Shown here in pieces: positions 9,614-18,401 of a stretch of 64,000 bases of DNA (position 1 is the stretch's first letter; the number at the start of each line of letters is the position of its first letter). The stretch covers positions 248,001-312,000 of the forward strand of contig NZ_NSDM01000004.1 in assembly GCF_030852425.1 (NCBI RefSeq), in the 5' to 3' direction. Below the pieces are notes generated by a model. That model saw nothing but the letters and a program-made list of their open reading frames with translations. It did no database searches and was not told the DNA's origin. Origin of the DNA: Saccharothrix longispora. Lineage in GTDB: Bacteria > Actinomycetota > Actinomycetes > Mycobacteriales > Pseudonocardiaceae. The position numbers were made by a program, and so were the translations under genes.

Positions 9614-10555
9614 ATGGACAGCACGTGGGTTCGTCGTCGGGGGGTCGGGTTGAGTCATCGGTCGTTGCCGCGCTCGGGGCGCGGGTGCTTCGCGGCGGTG
9701 GTGCTGCTGCCGCTGGCGGCGGCGGGCGGGTTGGCGGCGCTGCTGGCGACCGTCGACCGGCCCGCCCCGCCCGCGGGTGACGTGGTCGGCGCGGTGCCGG
9801 CGAGCGGCCGGCACGCGCCGGTGAGCACGCGGCCCGGCGTGCCGCCCGCGCCGTGGGAAGAGGTGACGGGCGCGCCCGCGGACCGGCGGGAGGTCCAGCG
9901 GGGCAGGCCCGAGCCGACCGCGTGGCCGCGGCCCGACGAGCCGCGGCGCACGGACGAGCCGCGGCCGGGGCGGCCACCGGACCCGGCGGCGCCGTGGACG
10001 GTGGTGCTGCCGACGTTCCCGTCGCCGCCGTCCCCGCCGACGGGGGCCGGACCGACGAGCACGACGTCGGTCCCGCCGAGGCCGTCGTTGCCGGGCCTCT
10101 CGCCGGACCACCCGACGAGCGCGCCGGGCACGACCGAGCCGACGCCCCCGGGCACGACCGGGCCGGACCCCGGCGCGCCGACGACGGAACCGGGTACGCC
10201 CGAGCCGGGTACGCCCGAGCCGGGTACGCCCGAGCCGGGTACGCCCGAGCCGGGTACGCCCGAGCCGGGTACGCCCGAGCCGGGTACGCCCGAGCCGGGT
10301 ACGCCCGAATCGGGTACGCCCGAGCCGGGTACGCCCGAATCGGGTACGCCCGAGCCGGGTACGCCCGAATCGGGTACGCCCGAGCCGGGTACGCCCGAAT
10401 CGGGTACGCCCGAGCCGGGTACGCCCGAATCGGGTACGCCCGAGCCGGGTACGCCCGAATCGGGTACGCCCGAGCCGGGGCCGACCGAGCCGGGGCCGAC
10501 CGAGCCGGGGCCGACCGAGCCGGTCTCTCCGGGAGCGGGGCGGCGGATCGGGTGA
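9614..10555 (+). CDS. proline-rich membrane-anchored protein with (E-P/S-G-T-P)n repeat
   Basis: Predicted single-pass or secreted protein of 301-313 residues. A transmembrane stretch (FAAVVLLPLAAAGGLAALLA) is followed by a long Pro/Thr/Arg-rich extracellular region and, at 10187-10471, 19 tandem 15-bp units encoding E(P/S)GTP, then three EPGPT units. The first eight units are EPGTP; after that ESGTP and EPGTP alternate, a 30-bp higher-order repeat. ATG 9614 lacks a ribosome site, whereas TTG 9650 has a G-rich one and codon bias is clean only after it. The opposite strand is open through the whole gene with the same third codon positions, so GC3 cannot decide between strands. The membrane segment favours this one. 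Function unknown. Confidence 0.55.
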   Translation: MDSTWVRRRGVGLSHRSLPRSGRGCFAAVVLLPLAAAGGLAALLATVDRPAPPAGDVVGAVPASGRHAPVSTRPGVPPAPWEEVTGAPADRREVQRGRPEPTAWPRPDEPRRTDEPRPGRPPDPAAPWTVVLPTFPSPPSPPTGAGPTSTTSVPPRPSLPGLSPDHPTSAPGTTEPTPPGTTGPDPGAPTTEPGTPEPGTPEPGTPEPGTPEPGTPEPGTPEPGTPEPGTPESGTPEPGTPESGTPEPGTPESGTPEPGTPESGTPEPGTPESGTPEPGTPESGTPEPGPTEPGPTEPGPTEPVSPGAGRRIG

Positions 10556-10800
10556 CGCGGTGGAGGCGGCCGGTCGGGGCGGGGGCAGGGGGTCGCCCCG
10601 CGCACGCCCGGCGCGCCGGTGACGAAGGCCACGGCGAGCGGCGACGTGCCGCCGGCGAACGCCTCCCGCCGCTCGAACGTCCTCGTTGTGGTGGTGGAGC
10701 GCACCACCGCGACGACGACCGGGAAGGCCACCAGGATGCCGACGACCAGAGCCGCCTCCGACCACGCGCGCGGTCCGACGAGCCCGTCGGCGGGGTGCAC
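9655..10800 (-). CDS. membrane protein with Gly/Val/Pro repeat tail, antisense to the proline-rich gene
   Basis: Between 10556 and 10800 no plausible plus-strand gene exists, but this minus frame has almost pure G/C third positions and a clear membrane helix (AALVVGILVAFPVVVAVV) after a GTG start at 10800. A GAGGGG ribosome site lies 6 bases upstream. After RTFERREAFAGGTSPLAVAF the frame runs without a stop through the 15-bp repeat, where it reads G-S/D-GVP units, to a stop at 9655. The N-terminal ~80 residues look genuine. The low-complexity remainder may be coding or may be a shadow of the facing gene. The true 3' end is uncertain; function unknown. Confidence 0.45.
   Translation of the reverse strand: MHPADGLVGPRAWSEAALVVGILVAFPVVVAVVRSTTTTRTFERREAFAGGTSPLAVAFVTGAPGVRGATPCPRPDRPPPPRHPIRRPAPGETGSVGPGSVGPGSVGPGSGVPDSGVPGSGVPDSGVPGSGVPDSGVPGSGVPDSGVPGSGVPDSGVPGSGVPDSGVPGSGVPGSGVPGSGVPGSGVPGSGVPGSGVPGSGVPGSVVGAPGSGPVVPGGVGSVVPGALVGWSGERPGNDGLGGTDVVLVGPAPVGGDGGDGNVGSTTVHGAAGSGGRPGRGSSVRRGSSGRGHAVGSGLPRWTSRRSAGAPVTSSHGAGGTPGRVLTGACRPLAGTAPTTSPAGGAGRSTVASSAANPPAAASGSSTTAAKHPRPERGNDR
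10187..10516. repeat. 15-bp tandem repeat (19 units plus 3 variant units)
   Basis: Nineteen head-to-tail copies of GAGCCGGGTACGCCC or its GAATCG variant run from 10187 to 10471, followed by three GAGCCGGGGCCGACC units to 10516. From unit 9 the variants alternate strictly, so the later array is a 30-bp repeat expanded as a block. Since 15 is a multiple of three and no unit contains a stop in any frame, the array is open in all six frames. Copy number is likely to vary between strains by slippage or unequal recombination. Confidence 0.95.
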
Positions 10801-10965
10801 GGCGGTCCCCTCACGGAGCGTTGACGGGGGCTTACCGGGATCGGGCGGGCCCGCGCTGCCCCGTCCAACGGGCGAAGGGGCCTTGACCAGGCATTCCGGT
10901 CGTTCGACGCAGACCGCCACGTGATGTCCGCCGAAAAGGGTGAACGAGCACGTAGCCTGGGTGCC

Positions 10966-11814
10966 GTGGTCGTCCCGCCGCCCTCGAAGCCGAAGCCGGA
11001 ACCGCGTCCGCGCGGTCACGTCGGCAACCTCGTCGGGCGCCTGTCGCTGGTGCTGCTGCTGATCGCCGTCGTGGCGGGCGGCGCGTGGGCGCTCGGCGCG
11101 CTGAACCGCTCCGCCCCGCGCCCCGGCGCCGAACCGCCGTTCCCGGTGCCGTTCCTGGAGGTGGAGCCGGGCGCGTCCGCGCCGGGCACCGGCGGTCAGG
11201 TCCCCGTCACCGGCCAGGCGTCACCCGCGGAGACCGGCACCGTCGAGCCGCTGACCGCGTGGGCGTCGTCGCTGTCGGGGAAGATCGACGTCCCGGCCCG
11301 CGCCCTGCGCGCCTACGCCATCGCCGACCTGGTGATGCGCGCCCAGAACCCGTCGTGCCGCATCTCGTGGGCGACCCTGGCGGGCATCGGCCGCATCGAG
11401 TCGCACCACGGCACCATCGGCGGCCTGAAGCTCGGCGAGGACGGCAGGCCGTCGCAGCCGATCATCGGCATCCCGCTCGACGGCTCGCCGGGCGTCAAGG
11501 CCATCGCCGACTCGGACGGCGGCACGCTCGACGGCGACACCACGTGGGACCGCGCGGTCGGCCCGATGCAGTTCATCCCCACGACCTGGGCCCGCTACGC
11601 GATCCGCGCCAACGGCGACGGCGCGTCGCCCGACCCGCAGAACATCGACGACGCGGCCCTCGCCGCCGCCCGCTACCTCTGCTCGGGCGGTCGCGACCTC
11701 GGCACCGGCTCGGGCTGGTGGGCGGCCGTGCTCGACTACAACAACTCGACCGAGTACGGGCAGAACGTGTTCAGCGGGGCTGAGGCGTACGCCAGGGCCA
11801 GCACCGGCACCTGA
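10966..11814 (+). CDS. lytic transglycosylase, LpqU-like
   Basis: Membrane-anchored murein lytic transglycosylase cleaving glycan strands between MurNAc and GlcNAc. After a basic N-terminus and a membrane segment (LSLVLLLIAVVAGGAWALGA) comes a Pro/Gly linker. The catalytic SLT-type domain has ISWATLAGIGRIESHHG with the catalytic Glu in RIESHHG, then WDRAVGPMQFIPTTWARYA and AALAAARYLC. GTG 10966 follows a TAGCCT -10-like hexamer by 8 bases, suggesting a leaderless start; GTG 10921 in the same frame would add 15 residues. The position before eno matches lpqU (Rv1022) of M. tuberculosis. No lipobox is seen, so it appears to be held by a helix. A longer paralogue lies at 15660. Confidence 0.9.
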   Translation: MVVPPPSKPKPEPRPRGHVGNLVGRLSLVLLLIAVVAGGAWALGALNRSAPRPGAEPPFPVPFLEVEPGASAPGTGGQVPVTGQASPAETGTVEPLTAWASSLSGKIDVPARALRAYAIADLVMRAQNPSCRISWATLAGIGRIESHHGTIGGLKLGEDGRPSQPIIGIPLDGSPGVKAIADSDGGTLDGDTTWDRAVGPMQFIPTTWARYAIRANGDGASPDPQNIDDAALAAARYLCSGGRDLGTGSGWWAAVLDYNNSTEYGQNVFSGAEAYARASTGT

Positions 11815-11842
11815 GACCGCCCGGCCGGCGGTCGCGGGCGGG

Positions 11843-12220
11843 CTAGCGGTCGCGCTCGACCGCGAGGCGGGCGCTCACCTCGCCCAGCGCCTCCTGGTAC
11901 TCGGGCGTCGGGTTCATCGCCGCCGCCATCCGCAGCTGCGTCAACGCCTCCGGCAGGCGGCTCTGCCGTTGCAGGGTCCGGCCGAGGGCGAAGCGCGCGT
12001 AGTGGTCGCTGGGGTCGATCTCCAGGACCTTGCGGAACGCCTCCTCGGCGCGCGCGAACTGGGCCGACCCGAGGTAGGCCCGACCGGCGAGCAGTTGCAC
12101 GCCCGCTTGCTCCGGCGCCGCTTCGAGCACGATGCGGAGCTCGCGCAGCGCCTCCAGGGGTCGGCGCTCCGCGAGCAGCGCCTCGGCTCGGCGGAACGCC
12201 TCGAAGGTGCTGTCCGTCAT
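11843..12220 (-). CDS. tetratricopeptide repeat protein
   Basis: A 125-residue cytoplasmic helical protein with about three TPR units: AFRRAEALLAERRPLEALRE, then AGRAYLGSAQFARAEEAFRK, then ALGRTLQRQSRLPEALTQLR. Each has the expected small residues at positions 8 and 20. TPRs serve as protein-protein scaffolds; the partner is unknown. It forms a minus-strand pair with the alpha/beta hydrolase upstream, inserted between the transglycosylase and eno. That insertion is not part of the mycobacterial gene order I recall. Confidence 0.9.
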   Translation of the reverse strand: MTDSTFEAFRRAEALLAERRPLEALRELRIVLEAAPEQAGVQLLAGRAYLGSAQFARAEEAFRKVLEIDPSDHYARFALGRTLQRQSRLPEALTQLRMAAAMNPTPEYQEALGEVSARLAVERDR

Positions 12221-12301
12221 GGTCCGATCAACGCTACCCGCGCATCCGGTCGCGGTACGACAGCCGACCGGATGACGGGACGGCGTGTCACGCGAGCCGC
12301 G

Positions 12302-13015
12302 TCACGCGAGCAGGGCGTCGTGCAGCCAGGACAGCACCGGGGTGATCGACGCGGGCCGCTCCACGTGGGCGTTGTGGCCCACCCCCGGCAGCACCAGCCC
12401 ATCCGGCTGGGCGGCGCGCAGGTGGTCCGGCGGGCACATCGGGTCGTCCTCGCCGGCGGCCAGCAGCACCGGGCAGCGGGCCGCGCCGAGCAGCCCGTCG
12501 ACGTCCGGCGCGCCGACCCCGAACGCGGCCGGGTCCAGCGCCGCGCGCCACCCGCCGGCCACCTCGACCACGCCGTCGTCCAGCGGCACGCCCGCGAGCC
12601 TCGACGCCCAGTCGGCCGCCTCCTCGCGGGTCGGGAGCACGCGGGGCGGCCTCGCGGCCAGCGACGCGGCGCGCGCCAGCTCGTCGTCGGTCCACCGCAG
12701 CTTGACCCCGAGCCCGGCGGCGGCCCGCACGTCCACGCCGAACCACCCGCTCGCCAGCGCCAGCGCCACCACGCCGCCCAGCGAGTGCCCCAGCACGGCG
12801 ACCGGGCCCGGCGGGACCGCGGCCGCCACCGCCGCGGCGAACGACCCGAACGAGCAGCGGGCCGGCGGTGCCGAGCGGCCGTGCCCCGGCAGGTCCACCG
12901 CCAGCCACGACCCGGGCCACGTTTCCGCAGCTGAGCGCCATACCGAGCCCGTGGCGCCCAGCCCGTGCAGCAGCACCAGCAGCGGTCCCGAACCGCCCCG
13001 TGAGACGTGAACCAA
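12302..13015 (-). CDS. alpha/beta hydrolase
   Basis: A 237-residue soluble alpha/beta-hydrolase fold protein. The oxyanion motif LVLLHGLGATGS, a DLPGHGRS loop, the nucleophile elbow LGHSLGG (Ser) and the C-terminal His in LPGVGHNAHVE are visible; AGEDDPMCP supplies the acidic residue. The TTG at 13013-13015 is chosen as start because GGGAGG sits 7 bases before it; the frame stays open further upstream across that ribosome site. The substrate cannot be deduced. It is divergent from eno, with 109 bp between the two starts. Confidence 0.88.
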   Translation of the reverse strand: MVHVSRGGSGPLLVLLHGLGATGSVWRSAAETWPGSWLAVDLPGHGRSAPPARCSFGSFAAAVAAAVPPGPVAVLGHSLGGVVALALASGWFGVDVRAAAGLGVKLRWTDDELARAASLAARPPRVLPTREEAADWASRLAGVPLDDGVVEVAGGWRAALDPAAFGVGAPDVDGLLGAARCPVLLAAGEDDPMCPPDHLRAAQPDGLVLPGVGHNAHVERPASITPVLSWLHDALLA

Positions 13016-13022
13016 GACGTAA

Positions 13023-14410
<1,388 letters not shown>

Positions 14411-14411
<1 letters not shown>

Positions 14412-15067
14412 TGTCGGCACGGGAGCGCGACCCCCGCCGCGGCCCTGACGCCGTGCGGGGGTCGCGCCCTGCCCGCGCGCGCCGCGCCGGGGACGGCACG
14501 ACCGGCAAGGCGGCGTCCGGCAAGGGCACGGGCGGCGCGTCCGCGGCGTCCGGCAAGGGCGCGGGGCGCTCGGCCACCGGTCGGGGGAAGGCCGGCGCCG
14601 CGAAGGCCGGTCCCGCGAAGGCAGGGGGCAGGCCGGCGGCCCGCAGGCCGCAGTCGAGGGCCCGCAGCCGGGCCGGCGCGGGCACGGGCGGCGCGTTCGG
14701 CATGACCGGCACCCGCCGGGCCGCCCTGCTGGCCATGGTGGTGTGCGCGCTGGCGCTGAGCATCGCCGTGCCGCTGCGCACCTACCTCGCCCAGCGCGAG
14801 GAGCTGCGGGAGGTCACCGCCTCGCAGGAGACCCTGCGCGCCGAGGTCGCCCAGCTGGAGCAGCGCAAGCAGGAACTGGCCGACCCCGCGCACGTCGAGG
14901 CCGAGGCGCGGCGCCGGCTGCACTACGTGCGACCGGGGGAGACGCCCTACGTGGTGCAGCTCCCCGGCGACGCGGAGCGCGAACTGGAAGAACGGCGCCC
15001 GGCGACCGAGCCGGCCGAGGACAAGGCGTGGTACGAGCAGTTGTGGGATTCGGCGGCGGCACGATGA
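14411..15067 (+). CDS. septum formation initiator (FtsB/DivIC-like)
   Basis: A bitopic cell-division protein of 218 residues, probably the FtsB/DivIC partner of FtsL and FtsQ in the divisome. A long, disordered Ala/Gly/Lys/Arg-rich cytoplasmic tail (about 95 residues) precedes one membrane helix (AALLAMVVCALALSIAVPL), a short coiled coil (REELREVTASQETLRAEVAQ) and the family motif ARRRLHYVRPGETPYVV. The ATG overlaps the eno stop. The stop overlaps the DUF501 start, so all three genes are coupled. The tail is much longer than in E. coli FtsB but usual in actinobacteria. Confidence 0.92.
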
Positions 15068-15561
15068 CGGTGGGCGACGAGGACCGGGCGGCGGTCGCGG
15101 CCCAGCTGGGGCGCGCGCCGCGCGGCATGCGGGAGATCGCCGCGCGCTGCCCGAGCGGGCACCCGGCGGTCGTGCAGACCAGCCCCAGGCTGGAGGACGG
15201 CACCCCGTTCCCCACGCTGTACTACCTGACCTGCTCCCGGTTGAACTCCTACGTCAGCAGGCTCGAAGGGGCCGGCCTGATGAAGGAGATGACGGACCGG
15301 CTGGCGACCGACGGGGACCTGGCGCGGCGCTACCGGCGCGCGCACGAGCTGTACCTGGCCGAACGGGACGCGATCGAGCCGCTCGGCACCACCGTCACGG
15401 CCGGCGGCATGCCGGACCGGGTCAAGTGCCTGCACGTGCACGTCGCGCACGCCCTGGCCGCCGGGCCGGGGGTCAACCCGTTCGGCGACGAGGCCCTGGA
15501 GCGGCTGGCCGAGTGGTGGCCGAGCGGGGATTGCTCGTCAACGGTGAAAAACCGCCCCTAA
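15064..15561 (+). CDS. DUF501 domain protein
   Basis: A 165-residue protein of the DUF501 family (Rv1025 equivalent), of unknown function. Recognisable segments are CPSGHPAVVQTSPRLEDGTPFPTLYYLTC, split here by its conserved Cys residues, then SRLEGAGLM, GGMPDRVKCLHVHVAHALA and a terminal GDEALERL. The Cys/His content (conserved Cys near each half and a HVHVAH segment) suggests metal binding, but this is inference. ATG 15064 overlaps the preceding stop (ATGA). The eno-FtsB-DUF501-ppx order is widespread in actinobacteria; here a second transglycosylase separates it from ppx. Confidence 0.93.
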   Translation: MTVGDEDRAAVAAQLGRAPRGMREIAARCPSGHPAVVQTSPRLEDGTPFPTLYYLTCSRLNSYVSRLEGAGLMKEMTDRLATDGDLARRYRRAHELYLAERDAIEPLGTTVTAGGMPDRVKCLHVHVAHALAAGPGVNPFGDEALERLAEWWPSGDCSSTVKNRP

Positions 15562-15659
15562 GGGCAGCTGCCGGGCACAAAGCCGGTGCTCACCCGTGAC
15601 ACCGCCGTTCGGATCAGGCAGGCTGGGTCGTGGCCGGGTGACGAGGCGATGGGGAGTTC

Positions 15660-17063
15660 GTGGCTGTGCCGAAATCGAGGCGACGCGCGCGCAAGCGGAC
15701 GGGGGTCCGGCGGGGCACGCTGACACCACGTCAGTGGGGCTTCGCGTCGGCGGCGGTCGGGGCGATGCTCGTGCCCACGCTCCTGCACGGGATGAACCCC
15801 GTGGACTGGGTGGCCCTGTCCGGCGGGTCCGACATCGAGGCCATCCCGCCCGGCCCCGGTGACGTCCTGGGCACCCTCGCCCTGGACCGCGGCTCGCTGG
15901 GCGCCGGCGGTCGCCTCCCGGAGGCCGACGAGCTGTCCGCGTCGCTGCTCGCGGACGCCGACGACCCGTCCGAGTTCGAGGACGACCTGCCCCCGCTGGA
16001 GGGCGGCTTCCTCCGCGAGGGCCAGCACGGCATCCCCGGCGTCATGCTCGACGCGTACATGCGCGCCGCCGACCGCCTCGCCGAGACCACGCCGGGCTGC
16101 AACCTCGACTGGTCGCTGCTGGCGGGCATCGGCCGCATCGAGTCGGGCCACGCCCGCGGCGGCCGGGTGAACGAGAACGGCGACACGGTCAACCCGATCC
16201 TCGGCCCCGTCCTCGACGGCGGCCCCGGCATCGCGGCGATCCGGGACACCGACGGCGGCCGGTACGACGGCGACCGCACGTGGGACCGGGCCGTCGGCCC
16301 GATGCAGTTCATCCCGTCGACGTGGGCGGGGTACGCCGCCGACGGCAACGAGGACGGCAAGAGCGACCCGAACAACATCTACGACGCGACCATCGGCGCC
16401 GGCAACTACCTGTGCGCGGACGGCGCGGACGTGGGCGACCCGGAGCAGCGGGCCCGGTCCGTGTTCCGCTACAACCACTCCAACGAGTACGTCGCCACCG
16501 TCCTGTACTGGGCGGACCTGTACGCCAACGGCGTCACGCCGCTGCCCGACCTGGTCGGTTCGGACGAGGACTACCTCCCGGACGACGACGAGGGCTCCAC
16601 CACCAGCCCCGGCGGCGGCTCCACGACCCGGCCGGGCACGTCGAACCCGCCGGGCACGTCGAACCCGCCGGCCACGTCCACCACCACGGCGCCCGGCACG
16701 ACCACGAACCCGGGCACCACGATCACGATCACGCCGACGGGCACGACGACCACGACGACCACGACGACCTCGCCGACCTGCCCGACCACGCCCACCAGCA
16801 CGACGACCACCACGAGCACGACGACGACCGCCCCGACGACGACCACCGCGGTCCCGCCGGACTGCCCGACCCCCACGACGACCACCACGACGACCACCGC
16901 CGCGAGCACGCCGGGCACCACGACCGGTCCGGCCGGTTCGTCGGACGCGGCGCCGGGTTCCTCGTCGGTCGGCTCCTCCCCGGCGGGGTCGTCCTCGGCC
17001 GGTTCCTCGTCGGCGGGGTCGAACTCCGCGCCGTCGGTCACGTCCTCGATGAAGCCCGCCTGA
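15660..17063 (+). CDS. lytic transglycosylase with Thr/Ser-rich C-terminal tail
   Basis: A 467-residue secreted or membrane-anchored murein transglycosylase. A basic N-terminus and a membrane segment (GFASAAVGAMLVPTLLHGM) precede an SLT domain. The catalytic Glu lies in LLAGIGRIESGHA, followed by WDRAVGPMQFIPSTWAGYA and GNYLC. From about residue 320 the protein is a low-complexity tail of Thr runs, Pro-Gly-Thr and then Ser-Ala-Gly-Ser, a likely wall-spanning or O-glycosylated stalk. It is clearly a paralogue of the enzyme at 10966; the shared core differs mainly in the tail. GTG 15660 is the start used. Confidence 0.9.
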   Translation: MAVPKSRRRARKRTGVRRGTLTPRQWGFASAAVGAMLVPTLLHGMNPVDWVALSGGSDIEAIPPGPGDVLGTLALDRGSLGAGGRLPEADELSASLLADADDPSEFEDDLPPLEGGFLREGQHGIPGVMLDAYMRAADRLAETTPGCNLDWSLLAGIGRIESGHARGGRVNENGDTVNPILGPVLDGGPGIAAIRDTDGGRYDGDRTWDRAVGPMQFIPSTWAGYAADGNEDGKSDPNNIYDATIGAGNYLCADGADVGDPEQRARSVFRYNHSNEYVATVLYWADLYANGVTPLPDLVGSDEDYLPDDDEGSTTSPGGGSTTRPGTSNPPGTSNPPATSTTTAPGTTTNPGTTITITPTGTTTTTTTTTSPTCPTTPTSTTTTTSTTTTAPTTTTAVPPDCPTPTTTTTTTTAASTPGTTTGPAGSSDAAPGSSSVGSSPAGSSSAGSSSAGSNSAPSVTSSMKPA

Positions 17064-17128
17064 CGACCGTCGCCGTGCCCGCGCACTAGGCTTGCCGGTC
17101 GAGCACCGAGTGCGTGGAGGTAGCCGGC

Positions 17129-18079
17129 ATGGCGCGTGTGGCCGCGATCGACTGCGGGACGAACTCGATCCGCCTGCTGGTGGCCGATGTGACCACTTCG
17201 GACGGTGGCGGGCGGTGGTTGCGGGACGTGCACCGGGAGATGCGCGTCGTGCGGCTGGGCCAGGGCGTCGACGCCACCGGTGAGCTGCACCCGGACGCGA
17301 TCGCCCGCACCCGGGCCGCGCTGGTCGACTACACGGCCGTGCTGCGGCGCAAGGGGACCGAGCGGGTGCGGATGGTGGCGACCTCCGCGACCCGGGACGC
17401 GCGCAACCGCGACGCCTTCTTCGACATGGTGCGCGAGGTGCTGGGCGCCGAGGCCGAGGTGATCACCGGTGACGAGGAGGCGCGGCTCTCGTTCACCGGC
17501 GCGGTGTCGGACCTGGACCCCGACGAGGGCCCGTTCCTGGTCTCCGACGTCGGCGGCGGCTCGACGGAACTGGTGCTGGGCACGTGGGACGGGGTGGCGG
17601 GGTCGGTCGCCGCGGCGCGGTCGGTGGACATCGGGTGCGTCCGGCTCACCGAGCGGTGCCTGCGCGACGACCCGCCCACCGAGCGGCAGGTCGAGGACGC
17701 GGTGCGGGTGGTGCGGGACGTGCTGGGCGAGGCGTTCGACGCCGTGCCGACCGGTGACGCCCGCACGTGGATCGGCGTCGCGGGCACCGTCACCACGCTC
17801 GTCGCGCTGGCGAAGGAGCTGCCGGAGTACGACCCGGAGGCGATCCACCTGGCCCGGCTCACCGTCGACCAGATCCGGGAGACGACGGCGCGGCTGCTCG
17901 CGATGGACCACGACCGGCGCGCCGCGCTCGGGCCGATGCACCCCGGCCGGGTGGACGTCGTCAACGGCGGCGCGCTGATCGTGCGGGCCCTCGCCGACCA
18001 CCTCGCCGGGCACGGCGTGACCGAGCTGGTGGCGAGCGAGCACGACATCCTCGACGGGATCGCGTTCTCGGTGTCCTGA
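17129..18079 (+). CDS. ppx: exopolyphosphatase / guanosine pentaphosphate phosphohydrolase (Ppx/GppA)
   Basis: Removes terminal phosphate from polyphosphate and/or pppGpp. The 316 residues give the short actinobacterial form, a two-domain ASKHA fold without the C-terminal HD extension of E. coli Ppx. Visible motifs are the N-terminal phosphate loop AIDCGTNSIRLLV, the catalytic Glu in ITGDEEARLSF, the second phosphate loop SDVGGGSTEL and IGVAGTVTTLVAL. ATG 17129 has GGAGGT upstream; GTG 17114 in frame is less likely. The position corresponds to Rv1026. Which substrate dominates cannot be told from sequence. Confidence 0.94.
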   Translation: MARVAAIDCGTNSIRLLVADVTTSDGGGRWLRDVHREMRVVRLGQGVDATGELHPDAIARTRAALVDYTAVLRRKGTERVRMVATSATRDARNRDAFFDMVREVLGAEAEVITGDEEARLSFTGAVSDLDPDEGPFLVSDVGGGSTELVLGTWDGVAGSVAAARSVDIGCVRLTERCLRDDPPTERQVEDAVRVVRDVLGEAFDAVPTGDARTWIGVAGTVTTLVALAKELPEYDPEAIHLARLTVDQIRETTARLLAMDHDRRAALGPMHPGRVDVVNGGALIVRALADHLAGHGVTELVASEHDILDGIAFSVS

Positions 18080-18401
18080 GCGACCCCGGCGGGCACCGCC
18101 CGCGCACCGGTCGTCCGGGTGCCGGCGGCCGGTGCCGGACGTTGTCCGGTGTCGACGGACCGGCCTGACAGTGGTCACGTCCCCGCTGGTCGAGACCGTG
18201 ATCATCGATCAAGGCCGACGCCTTCGGGTTGTCCGCTGATCGACTTCGGCGCCCGCCGGGACAACTGTCAACTGGGATCGGCCGTGATCAGGTCGTGACC
18301 CGGTCACCCATGTGACCCCGACCACGGCGCGAATACCGTCCCTCCCACGCTGTGGAAGCGGTCGACTCTGCTCGGTCACACCCGAACAGGTGGGAGGACC
18401 C
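18080..18401. promoter_or_regulatory. intergenic region upstream of the peptide ABC operon
   Basis: About 320 bases without a credible gene. It must carry the promoter of the transporter operon that starts at 18402. Visible symmetrical elements are GTGAC-CCG-GTCAC (18295-18307), followed closely by a further CATGTGACC, and an AT-richer TGATCATCGATCA around 18198-18210. These are candidate operator sites only; I see no strong -35/-10 pair. A G-rich ribosome site GGGAGG sits 6 bases before the ATG. Confidence 0.4.

Noticed and set aside
10187-10516. Possible CRISPR array
   Set aside because: Units are directly adjacent 15-mers without spacers, and in frame within a gene; no cas genes nearby.
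6347-10765. Very long minus-strand open frame (about 1,470 codons) opposite the tricorn gene
   Set aside because: It is an Arg/His/Gly-rich shadow of the real plus-strand gene, without motifs or starts; its opposite strand has full tricorn catalytic residues.
16571-18205. Minus-strand open frame of over 500 codons opposite the transglycosylase tail and ppx
   Set aside because: Shadow frame produced by high GC3; Val/Arg/His-rich, no recognisable domain, and ppx motifs are clear on the plus strand.
18198-18210. TGATCATCGATCA as a defined operator
   Set aside because: A single imperfect palindrome with no second copy or promoter context; mentioned only as an element of the intergenic region.
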